Part shown: one piece after another, positions 36,959-46,600 of the stretch | Layout: every line of letters starts with the position of its first letter | How positions within the stretch are numbered: the stretch's first letter is position 1 | DNA from: Candidatus Megaera endosymbiont of Mesostigma viride | GTDB lineage: Bacteria; Pseudomonadota; Alphaproteobacteria; Rickettsiales; Rickettsiaceae | Direction: 5' to 3' | Length of the DNA: 64,000 bases | NCBI GenBank assembly: GCA_020410825.1 | Contig: CP084576.1 | Span: 1,384,426-1,448,425, forward strand | The notes under the pieces: generated by a model | Told to the model about the DNA's origin: nothing | Seen by the model: the letters and a program-made list of their open reading frames with translations, nothing else | Databases searched by the model: none | Program-made: the position numbers and the translations under genes

Positions 36959-38788
36959 TTATTGAAGAATCAAGAATTTTTGTTTAGAAGATACTATTTC
37001 TTTACTAAGATAAAGCTGCTTTAAAAACTTTGGAATAGAATGATACACAAAATCGCATGACTCTACTTTTAAAATATTTGTTGCATTAGTTAGTATAGGT
37101 AGTTCTGTTAAAAAGTATTGTGCAGCTATGTTTTTATGAAATTCTTCTATTTTATGATCTTTAGTGTTATTATTCAACAATACCCACTCAGTAACCTCTA
37201 AACAATTTTGTCTAAATTGTTTATCAGAAATGAATTTGTGTGAATATATATGATATATGTCTTGAAAAGATTTCTCGTGTTTTAACTGAGAAATAGTATG
37301 TACTCTAATTTGGTCTTTTTTTTGTGGATGATTATTATAAAAATAAGATAACGCTGTATAAGTTTTATTGAGAGTATAATTATCCTGCTTTTTTATTTTT
37401 CTTCCAATTCGTGATTCTGTATATCCCAAAGCTTCAAAAGTATATCTAGAAATTTCATCAGGAATAAATATAGCAAAATCATTATATCTGCTATTTATCC
37501 ATTCACAGATTTTTAGAATTTTCTCAGTAGAGAAATAACTATTGAATGGACTAATACCAATTAAAGCAAATGGTTCTTTTTTGATAGGATTTGTATATTC
37601 TTCTAAATTCTTTCTGATAATATTGTTGTACTCACCTTTATCTTCAGTGTTCTTATCTATATTATTAAAATTATTAGAAGACAAACTTACCGGAAGAGTA
37701 AAATTAAAAGTGGTACCTGATCTTAATATATTATTTTCAACCCAAATATTTCCTAAATGTGCCTCAATAATTTCTTTGCATATAGCAAGCCCCAATCCAA
37801 CACCCCAATCTTTTGAACTAGTAATACTACTTTCAACAAATGGATCAAATATAGATCCTAACTCGTTTTCGGGAATTCCGACTCCTTCATCTCGAATACA
37901 AAATTGTACTGCCGGTATTTCAGTGTCTTTTAAGTATGTTTTGTACAAACTAATCGTTATTGCTTTGTTTTTATTTGAATATTGAATAGCATTCATCATT
38001 AAGTTATTAATCACTCGGGTAATTAATTTTTGATCAAATGCAAAACAGTAATCGTCAAAATGGTTCATCTCTATATTTACTTTTACATCGCAATAGTTTT
38101 CTTGATATTGTTTGACTGTATCTTTTACAAAATTAGAAAAGTTAGCAAATGTTAGTTCAAGTTGTATCCTATCTTTAAAAAAAATAGATGCATCAAAGAC
38201 ATTAAGAATAAATTGAGATAGTTGACTTGTTTTATTGAATATTAATTCCATATTTTGACGTTTCGCTACATCATCCAATTGATCCCATTTATCTCTTGAT
38301 AATTGGGATAATGATAAAATATTACTCAAAGGGATTCGTGATTCCTGACTAAACTTATCAAGAAATCTATTTTTGATAGATGAGTATTTATTTAAGTACA
38401 TTTCAGTTTGCTTAAATTCTTCTTCAAATCGCTTATAATGTGTAATATCAATTGATACTCCTATAATGCCTATAACATCACCATTTTCATTAAGTAGAGG
38501 ACTCTTTGAACTTAAAAATATCTTCTTAATACCTCCATAAACTATTGCTGTTTCCTCTATTTTATATTCTTTAAGGTTATTTATAACCCACAAATCTACT
38601 TCTCTAATCTTATTTGCTTGATTTTTCCAAGGAAGTAAATAGTCTGTGTTTCCTATTATTTGATTACGGCTCATTCCGGCCATTTTTGACATGTACTTAT
38701 TACAGCCAATATATTTACCAGATAAATCTTTCCAATATATGCTAGCGTCTACAGCATCAATTATTTGGTAATCAATCATATTTTTCAT
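36959..38788 (-). CDS. PAS-histidine-kinase-like protein fused to a cyclodipeptide synthase domain
   Basis: A 609-residue soluble protein. Residues 1-120 form a PAS domain with a PAC end (VIGIIGVSIDITHYKRFEEEF). Residues 135-200 match HisKA, but the phospho-acceptor is Gln148 (FSQESRIPL where kinases have SHExRTPL). Residues 205-368 are an ATPase domain with N box NNLMMNAIQYS, G1 DEGVGIPE and G2 GVGLGLAI intact. Residues about 405-609 look like a complete cyclodipeptide synthase: LIGISPFNSYFS (Ser413, Asn416), FIPDEISRYTFEALGY, QYFLTELPIL (Tyr558, Glu562) and VYHSIP (Tyr582, His583), i.e. the NYH subfamily. Such enzymes make cyclic dipeptides from aminoacyl-tRNAs. The fusion suggests sensed control of that reaction. 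The CDPS call rests on motif order only. Confidence 0.8.
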   Translation of the reverse strand: MKNMIDYQIIDAVDASIYWKDLSGKYIGCNKYMSKMAGMSRNQIIGNTDYLLPWKNQANKIREVDLWVINNLKEYKIEETAIVYGGIKKIFLSSKSPLLNENGDVIGIIGVSIDITHYKRFEEEFKQTEMYLNKYSSIKNRFLDKFSQESRIPLSNILSLSQLSRDKWDQLDDVAKRQNMELIFNKTSQLSQFILNVFDASIFFKDRIQLELTFANFSNFVKDTVKQYQENYCDVKVNIEMNHFDDYCFAFDQKLITRVINNLMMNAIQYSNKNKAITISLYKTYLKDTEIPAVQFCIRDEGVGIPENELGSIFDPFVESSITSSKDWGVGLGLAICKEIIEAHLGNIWVENNILRSGTTFNFTLPVSLSSNNFNNIDKNTEDKGEYNNIIRKNLEEYTNPIKKEPFALIGISPFNSYFSTEKILKICEWINSRYNDFAIFIPDEISRYTFEALGYTESRIGRKIKKQDNYTLNKTYTALSYFYNNHPQKKDQIRVHTISQLKHEKSFQDIYHIYSHKFISDKQFRQNCLEVTEWVLLNNNTKDHKIEEFHKNIAAQYFLTELPILTNATNILKVESCDFVYHSIPKFLKQLYLSKEIVSSKQKFLILQ

Positions 38789-38941
38789 AGATCTTAAGTA
38801 AAAAAGGAATTAGTTTTAAATTATTAAAATATGACAGAATTGCAAGCTAATTTTTAGATATACGAATAATTCTTTTGGTACTGTTAACAAATGTTTGCAA
38901 ATAGGGAGTCGAGAGTAAACTGCAATAAAAAAGTAGGATAA

Positions 38942-39655
38942 GTGATGGATAAAAGTCTCTACCCAATAGAACGGAATTTGTTTGACAGCTTAGTTCAACC
39001 GACTATAGAAAAAAGTTATATATGGAAAGGAAGGCTGCCGAAGATAAGTTATTATGAGGTATTTTGTGCAATATTATATGTATTAGGGACTGGAATACCA
39101 TGGAAGGATTTACCGAAATGCTTCGGCAATGGGCATATTATCTATTTAGATCTTCAGCAACAAAAGAAATTTAAAATGAATGTAGTTTTATACGACTCAA
39201 GTAGTTTTAAGTTTCACCGTCACGGCAGCGGCTTAAAAAAAGGCAGTAGTTAAAAGGTAGGAGCGTATCTGGCATGACAACAAAGTTGTACTTGGCAATA
39301 ACGCCTAATCTTCAAATTATAGACTGCTTCCTGATGGACGGTAACACCGATGATATTAGCATTGCAGGTGCGCTAACGGCATACATATCCGGGTGCTACG
39401 TTATAGAAGATAAAGAATATGATTGTAATAACCACAGACAAAATCTCCTGTCTAATAATAATATTCCTGTAATTCCGGGACGTAAAAATAGGAAGGAGGC
39501 TATTTTATACGATAAAACTAAGTATAAGCTAAGATTGTTGATTGAAAACTTCTTTACAAAGCTAAAGAAAACAGCGGATTATCTATGCGTTTTGATAAGT
39601 TGGATAGCGCTTTCCTAGCTTTTATTGCTTTTGCTGCTATTAAACTATACCTAGT
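38942..39655 (+). pseudogene. IS5-family transposase, degraded
   Basis: ATG 38942 opens a frame with LPKISYYEVFCAILYVLGTGIPW, the N-terminal part of IS5/IS1031-group transposases. About 39150 a deletion joins it to VVLYDSSSFKFHRHGSG; a stop follows, and a second frame (39274-39618) gives ITPNLQIIDCFL, DGNTDDISIAG and GRKNRKEAILYD. A frameshift near 39580 puts the end (RFDKLDSAFLAFIAFAAIKLYL) in another frame. The catalytic domain is therefore broken. Confidence 0.75.
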
Positions 39656-40079
39656 CCTTCAGCTATTCATCTACTTTCTTAACCAAAGTTGGAGTTAATA
39701 GAGTTGATCTAATTGCATAATCAACACCAACATCTTTTTTTGCTGTCTCCACAGCCTCCTATAACCTTAGATGTTATTAAAGGATTTTGAACAGCTGATT
39801 GAGGTGAAGTTTCTATATCGTTTGATAAATCTAAAAATTTTATTTTTTAATCAATTATAAGTGTAGTATATTTCGTAATTAATACGAAACTCGCATTTTA
39901 TTTTAATAGTTCCAAAAGTTTATAACTTTCTAATGTAAAAATAGTATGATATAGAATATATCTTTCTTTTTATCTTGACTAACCTAATGGTATTTTGTAC
40001 TATCACTCTTAAATTAGAGGGTAATTAGATCCAAAATAAATTGGGCTTAAACTTATAAAAAAACAAATTAAAAGTTATT
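39656..40079. other. Intergenic region with one dispersed inverted repeat
   Basis: No gene is visible in these 424 very AT-rich bases. 39661-39696 is an inverted copy (35 of 36 bases) of 25329-25364 beside tRNA-Ser. The rest may hold the promoter of the ankyrin gene that follows. Confidence 0.5.
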
Positions 40080-42506
40080 ATGAAGCAAGTGTTAATTAAT
40101 GAACTAGATAAACCTTTAATAGATGTACCAAAGCTTAACAGTTTTATTGAAAATGGTAAACCATATAAATTATTTGGTTTTATAGATTGGGGTGTTGAAT
40201 CAATAGGACTTTTTGAGATATATAAAGGACAAAATATATTTCATTATTTATCCCATAAGGGTGTGCTATCAATGGTTCTTCCAACTTTTTTTGGAAGTAA
40301 ATCACAAGACATATTATCAAGGGAGAAATCTTCATTTTCTAAATTAAACGAATGTATAAATAGCGTAAATTTATCTGGATTGACCCCAGCACATATAGCA
40401 GTAATTCATAATCCAACTGCTTTACAAACTTTAAGTCAAGTGGGAGCCATTTTAACAAGTGAAGGTTATACTGCTATTCTTCAAAAAAACGGTGGTAGAG
40501 CTGTAGCTTTCTCTCCTTTAGAATATATATTTCGAGACGAACCAACAGCGCATAATTTTTTTACACAAAGTATACGTGCCGGTTGTGTAGACATTTTTGC
40601 TTTGTTTAATAAAGAACATCACGTGGTCCAAGTACAGTTTTTGAGATACCTTCCATACGTAGTACAAGAAATTAATAAGGTTAATACAGCTAACTCTAGT
40701 AATGTTTTTAGTGTAATATTTCAAGATTACTGGTCTGATATTTTAACTGTTGATCATAGCAGTTTTATAAAAGTAATGCGATTAATGAATATATTAAATG
40801 ATCAAAATAAAGATTGGAATTTATCAATAGAAGATTGGTCTCATTTATTAAGTGTTGAAAATTTTGAGAATTTTTCTCAGATACGTCAATGTATATTACA
40901 TAAATGTGCTGCCAAGTTCCTAGATGGCACCTTGTCTGCTATGCAATTAGAAGATTTTATTAAAGTCGACGCAATTGAGGGTGGTAAATTTCAACAATTA
41001 AAATATTATTTTGTAGAAGGATCCCTAAATCCTTTAGGTTTTGTTGAAGTTAGCGCAGTAGGTTTAATTGTAGATGGGGATATACCTACTAATCCTGTTA
41101 AACATGGAGTACCACTAATAGCTTTAGATAGTGCTGTAGTACTTAGTTCTGTAAACTCAGGGGCACGCCATTCAGTAGATCATTCGGCATTAGAGCATAA
41201 AGCAAGAGAACTAGGTAGTGTTGAATCTCAAAAGATTAGCGTAATTTCCACCCCTAGTTTAAGTCTATTATCAGAACCAGTTGACAGACCCTCTATAAAA
41301 CCTAAAGCTGTTACGAAAGTAGTTAGCATACACGATTATGCAGAAAGTGTGACGAGTTGTTTGCAAGGAAGTAAAAAATGTACTGAACATTTAACTTATG
41401 ATCTCGGAATAAATTATACTCAATTACATTCTTTTATATCTATGTTAGCTTTACCAGGTGATTATTTTGGAAAAGTCTTACATGTTGCTGCGAAACAGCT
41501 TGGTGTAGCTACTAAAAATACACGTGATTTTTTAAGTGAATATATAGGAGAGTTAGAAGCACATGATCTTTTGACAACTGATAATAGCAGAAAATTAAGT
41601 GCTTATGGCTTAGCGTGTGCCAGGGATCAAGTTGATCTAGCAAAACTATTATTAAATAAAGGATTTGAGTTAGGAGTATACTCAGGAAGTACCAATAGTA
41701 TATTCGAAATACCTATTAAGTATAATAGTATAAGTATAATAGAATATTTGTTAAACGAACAGGATAGTATCATAATAGATTGGCATTATATTTTGTCTCA
41801 AGCAATAAAATATGCTAATATCAAAGCCGTAGAATGCTATATTAACTCTGGAAGTGATATAATACAAGGTATCACTGATAGAGGTGGTTTATCTACAGAA
41901 CATGGGAAATATAATATCTTGAATAAAGCATTGGATGGTTTAACAGAATTATCAGAGTTAAGGCGTTTTCAAGGAGATCAAGTAAAAAAAGAAGCTGCTC
42001 TAAGAAAAATACCAAAATTATGTGAATGCATAAAAATGATGATAGAATCTGGTAAAGTTTATTATGCAGAAGAGAATTTGACTGTTTCTAAAAAAACATT
42101 TGCTTTATTAAAAGAATTGAAGAGTGCCATTAAAATTCTATCAGACGATCCATCTATGTCTAAAATAGTAGAACCAATAAGCCTTGTAAAAGGTTTAATA
42201 ATTAGCCATTATGAAAGTTGTGATTTATCTCTTATGGCACAACAATTATTAGGAAGGATAAAAAGTGATGTTGATTATGATACTGTCAGTAATGCAACTT
42301 TTATCACTCACTTTTCTGCTCTTTCAGATTTAGGACGTAATGGACAGTTTGATGACGAATATAAAGAAAGTGTTTTACAATCAGCTGCTGTAATGGCTTC
42401 GAGCGTATCTGAAGTAAAACCTTTACTACCAGTCTCAGTGGTAGATACTAGTCTTCTTGAGAATCATCTTCCACCAGTGCTTGGGGAATCATCTGATGAT
42501 ATATAA
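40080..42506 (+). CDS. Ankyrin-repeat protein, hypothetical
   Basis: An 808-residue protein without signal peptide or membrane helices. Ankyrin-like units are visible at about residues 99-125 (NLSGLTPAHIAVIHNPTAL) and 505-600 (LSAYGLACARDQVDLAKLLLNKGFEL, then SIIEYLLNEQD and AVECYINSGSDI). The stretch 330-415 is low-complexity, and the C-terminus is acidic and flexible. It heads a same-strand series with the TPR protein (84 bases downstream) and the autotransporter. Ankyrin proteins in Rickettsiales islands are often host-directed, but no secretion signal can be read here. Confidence 0.75.
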   Translation: MKQVLINELDKPLIDVPKLNSFIENGKPYKLFGFIDWGVESIGLFEIYKGQNIFHYLSHKGVLSMVLPTFFGSKSQDILSREKSSFSKLNECINSVNLSGLTPAHIAVIHNPTALQTLSQVGAILTSEGYTAILQKNGGRAVAFSPLEYIFRDEPTAHNFFTQSIRAGCVDIFALFNKEHHVVQVQFLRYLPYVVQEINKVNTANSSNVFSVIFQDYWSDILTVDHSSFIKVMRLMNILNDQNKDWNLSIEDWSHLLSVENFENFSQIRQCILHKCAAKFLDGTLSAMQLEDFIKVDAIEGGKFQQLKYYFVEGSLNPLGFVEVSAVGLIVDGDIPTNPVKHGVPLIALDSAVVLSSVNSGARHSVDHSALEHKARELGSVESQKISVISTPSLSLLSEPVDRPSIKPKAVTKVVSIHDYAESVTSCLQGSKKCTEHLTYDLGINYTQLHSFISMLALPGDYFGKVLHVAAKQLGVATKNTRDFLSEYIGELEAHDLLTTDNSRKLSAYGLACARDQVDLAKLLLNKGFELGVYSGSTNSIFEIPIKYNSISIIEYLLNEQDSIIIDWHYILSQAIKYANIKAVECYINSGSDIIQGITDRGGLSTEHGKYNILNKALDGLTELSELRRFQGDQVKKEAALRKIPKLCECIKMMIESGKVYYAEENLTVSKKTFALLKELKSAIKILSDDPSMSKIVEPISLVKGLIISHYESCDLSLMAQQLLGRIKSDVDYDTVSNATFITHFSALSDLGRNGQFDDEYKESVLQSAAVMASSVSEVKPLLPVSVVDTSLLENHLPPVLGESSDDI

Positions 42507-42589
42507 AGGTTATTGGAAGTGTTTATAATAAATTGGAACACTAGTTTTTAATTAGTTTAGGTAGTATTTATTTTTAAAAGGAGTAGATT

Positions 42590-43594
42590 ATGTCAAAAAC
42601 ACATGAAAACGCTGGAAGACTTGCACTTATGCAGGGAAATCAAGCGTATGCAGAAGGAAATTTTCCTGTAGCAGAAGAGTTATTAAAAAACGCGGTTAGA
42701 GAATATTCTCAAGCAGGAAATTCTGATGTAGTCACAGAAAATCTAGAAAAAACATACATTAATCTGTCTGCATCATTAGTTGCCCAAAGTAAATTAGATG
42801 AAGCCATAGACGTTCTTACAGAAGCATATGATAGGGGTTTTAGATCAACAGAGTTTAATAAGAATTTTGCGGTTGCTTATTATAATTTAGGATTGCAACA
42901 AAAGGCAGGTGACTTAGATGCTGCTATTCATAGTTTTACAAGAGCTAAGAGTTATGAATCTGAGGATGCTATTATACTTTATAACCTTGGCCTTGCTTTA
43001 CTAAGGAAAGGTGAGTATGACAGAGCTAAAATAGAATTTACTGAACTTTTAGGTAAAGAATTTTCCCAAGATGAATTTCCTTTAGAACTTCAGATAAATT
43101 CCTACTGTAAATTAATAGAGTGTCAATTACTATTAGATGAGGATGTTAATGATGTAGTAGAGTTAGCATCAAAAATGTTTTCTAAATTAGATACTGAAGT
43201 TCAAGTAAGACATCAGGAAGAAGCTATTTTTATATACAATCGTTTAATAGCTGGGTATCTGGCTAAGAACAATGATGAAAGTGCTACAGAAATCCTTACC
43301 TTAATAGAAGATAAAATTAATGGAATAGCTAAGAAAATAGTATTAGATTTAGAACAGTATGCTTTACATTTGTACAATACTGGTAATCAAAAAGTTGCAA
43401 TAACAATGCTCTTGACTCTTGGCCACGTTCAAAATGAAATAATTGATGCTACCTTTTTAGAAACTATCAAAGAAGATTTAGCATCTATGTCTGATAAATT
43501 AGCTAAGGGTATGCAATCAGATGAGTTTACATTAAAAGTATTGGGTGATATAGAACACTGTGACTACGATGCAATAAATGATCTATTTGCATAA
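42590..43594 (+). CDS. TPR-repeat protein
   Basis: A 334-residue soluble protein preceded by a strong AAAGGAG site. TPR units are clear in the N-terminal 190 residues: GNQAYAEGNFPVAEELLKNA, INLSASLVAQSKLDEAIDVL, AVAYYNLGLQQKAGDLDAAI and ILYNLGLALLRKGEYDRA. The C-terminal part is helical and less regular. It stands between an ankyrin protein and a surface autotransporter. TPR proteins are listed cargo of RAGE elements and bind partner proteins; the partner here is unknown. Confidence 0.85.
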   Translation: MSKTHENAGRLALMQGNQAYAEGNFPVAEELLKNAVREYSQAGNSDVVTENLEKTYINLSASLVAQSKLDEAIDVLTEAYDRGFRSTEFNKNFAVAYYNLGLQQKAGDLDAAIHSFTRAKSYESEDAIILYNLGLALLRKGEYDRAKIEFTELLGKEFSQDEFPLELQINSYCKLIECQLLLDEDVNDVVELASKMFSKLDTEVQVRHQEEAIFIYNRLIAGYLAKNNDESATEILTLIEDKINGIAKKIVLDLEQYALHLYNTGNQKVAITMLLTLGHVQNEIIDATFLETIKEDLASMSDKLAKGMQSDEFTLKVLGDIEHCDYDAINDLFA

Positions 43595-43610
43595 TTAAAT
43601 AGCAAAGTTA

Positions 43611-43653
43611 TAGGAATTCTTTTTTGCTTACAAAGCTAACAAAAGAATTCCTA
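43611..43653. terminator. Hairpin between the TPR and autotransporter genes
   Basis: A 13-bp perfect stem TAGGAATTCTTTT (43611-43623) with its complement (43641-43653) and a 17-base loop, 17 bases after the TPR stop codon. It is AT-rich and symmetric; it could terminate in either direction or act as a processing site ahead of the autotransporter. Confidence 0.55.
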
Positions 43654-43673
43654 ACAATAATCGGTATTATTTC

Positions 43674-46600
43674 ATGAAATGGTTGATAATAGGTTTAACT
43701 AGTTTTTTACTCATATTTGCAACTAATGGCTTTGCAATTGCTTCATCTAAAACTAATGGCCTTGCAATTACTTCATCTAAAGGTAAACTAAATGCTTCAG
43801 TTTTGGTTACACCTCCTAGGCAAAGTGTTAAAATCAGCCATATTCCTTTGATAGTTTCAGATGCACTTGTAGATATTACTTCAGCAGTAATTAATTCTCC
43901 TCAAAAACAACATTTCAGAAGATTATCTAGTTTAAGTCCGAGCCGTTCAGTTAAATCCAAGAGTAGTACTCATTCTGCTGTAGATCTAGATGCAGAATTT
44001 CCAGGTGGAGTGTTAAGAGAGATTCAGAGTGATCATTTAAGTCCGAGCCGTTCAGTTAAATCCAAGAGTAGTACTCATTCTGCTGTAGATCTAGATGCAG
44101 AATTTCCAGGTGGAGTGTTAAGAGAGATTCAGAGTGATCATTTAAGTCCGAGCCGCTCAGTCAAATCTAAGAGTAGTACTCGTTCGGCTATAGATCTAGA
44201 AGCAGAATTTCCAGGTGGAGTGTTAAGAGAGATTCAGAGTGATCATTTAAGTCCGAGCCGCTCAGTCAAATCTAAGAGTAGTACTCGTTCGGCTATAGAT
44301 CTAGAAGCAGAATTTCCAGGTGGAGTGTTAAGAGAGATTCAGAGTGATCATTTAAGTCCGAGCCGTTCAGTTAAATCCAAGAGTAGTACTCATTCTGCTG
44401 TAGATCTAGATGCAGAATTTCCAAATAATGGGGCTAAAGAAGTTCCCAGTTATAATGATTATGCTAGTCTAACAAGTAAAATTAGCCAATCTAAAACTAG
44501 TATTTCATCATATAACAGTGATCAAATGGTTTTACGTAATGATAAACCTATACTTATTTTACAGCGCAGACTACAGGATGGGCTTATAAAATTTGCTATG
44601 GAAAAAGGGATCTACGATAAAGAATCTAAACCATTTGAAAAAGCACAATTATCTGTTGAAGAAAGGCAACAAATATTACAGAGATTAGATAAAATACATT
44701 CTGATTTCCTTACTATACAATCTAGTTCTCGTCAAATAAAACAAAGCGCTGATTCTATATTAAGAAATATAAAAGAAAGCTTTATAGAGCGTCTTCATGT
44801 AAAAGATTTAGAGTTAGAGAGAAGGCTTAAAACCAAGCTTACAACTCTTGCAAGGGATAAAGGTTTTGATAGTTTTGATGGTGTATCACTACCACTTATA
44901 GATACCAATGGAAAATTGAGTAATAGTAGGATGGTAATATTAAATGCTTTAGATCAAGTTTTTTTTGATTTTTTAGAAGAAAAAGAAGATAATTATACCT
45001 CAAAAAATAAAAGAGATGCGGCTATTTTATTAGCACATATAAAAAATGTAGATTTCTTGAACTTATTGCAGCCTACCCCAGATACATCAAATATTGATGA
45101 ACTTATGGGACAAGATTTAATAGGAGCAGTTACAGAAGCAGAAAGTATCAACAAAGAACCAGTCTCTAATATTGCTTTATCACTAAACCCTGTAAGCGGT
45201 GGTAAAAATTTAGGTTTATCAAGTGATATAGAAACTTTACCTCAATTAGCTGTTCAAAATCCTTTAATAACATCTAAGGTTATAGGCATTGGTTCTGAAT
45301 TGCCAGCTGTAGAGGGAGTAGAGACGGTAAGAAAGGATGTTGGTGTTGATTATGCTGTTGGCTCAATTCTACTAGCTGGGAAACCTTTAGATAGTTCTGT
45401 ACCAGATGTTGTAGCTGAAATATCAGAGCCTTTAGTTGTTAACGATAATGAAGCTTTAAGAGTATTAGGAAATGGAAGGGTTTTAACAGATTCAGTATCG
45501 GATATAGTTAGTATTGAAGCAAGTCCTAAGTTTAATAATGCTATAGTAGTGCGTTCTGTAAGCGGTGGTAAAAATTTAGGTTTATCAAGTGATATAGAAA
45601 CTTTACCTCAATTAGCTGTTCAAAATCCTTTAATAACATCTAAGGTTATAGGCATTGGTTCTGAATTGCCAGCTGTAGAGGGAGTAGAGACGGTAAGAAA
45701 GGATGTTGGTGTTGATTATGCCGTTGGCTCAATTCTACTAGCTGGGAAACCTTTAGATAGTTCTGTACCAGATGTTGTAGCTGAAATATCAGAGCCTTTA
45801 GTTGTTAACGATAATGAAGCTTTAAGAGTATTAGGAAATGGAAGGGTTTTAACAGATTCAGTATCGGATATAGTTAGTATTGAAGCAAGTCCTAAGTTTA
45901 ATAATGCTATAGTAGTGCGTTCTGTAAGCGGTGGTAAAAATTTAGGTTTATCAAGTGATATAGAAACTTTACCTCAATTAGCTGTTCAAAATCCTTTAAT
46001 AACATCTAAGGTTATAGGCATTGGTTCTGAATTGCCAGCTGTAGAGGGAGTAGAGACGGTAAGAAAGGATGTTGGTGTTGATTATGCTGTTGGCTCAATT
46101 CTACTAGCTGGGAAACCTTTAGATAGTTCTGTACCAGATGTTGTAGCTGAAATATCAGAGCCTTTAGTTGTTAACGATAATGAAGCTTTAAGAGTATTAG
46201 GAAATGGAAGGGTTTTAACAGATTCAGTATCGGATATAGTTAGTATTGAAGCAAGTCCTAAGTTTAATAATGCTGTAGTAGTGCGTTCTGTAAGCGGTGG
46301 TAAAAATTTAGGTTTATCAAGTGATATAGAAACTTTACCTCAATTAGCTGTTCAAAATCCTTTAATAACATCTAAGGTTATAGGCATTGGTTCTGAATTG
46401 CCAGCTGTAGAGGGAGTAGAGACGGTAAGAAAGGATGTTGGTGTTGATTATGCTGTTGGCTCAATTCTACTAGCTGGGAAACCTTTAGATAGTTCTGTAC
46501 CAGATGTTGTAGCTGAAATATCAGAGCCTTTAGTTGTTAACGATAATGAAGCTTTAAGAGTATTAGGAAATGGAAGGGTTTTAACAGATTCAGTATCGGA

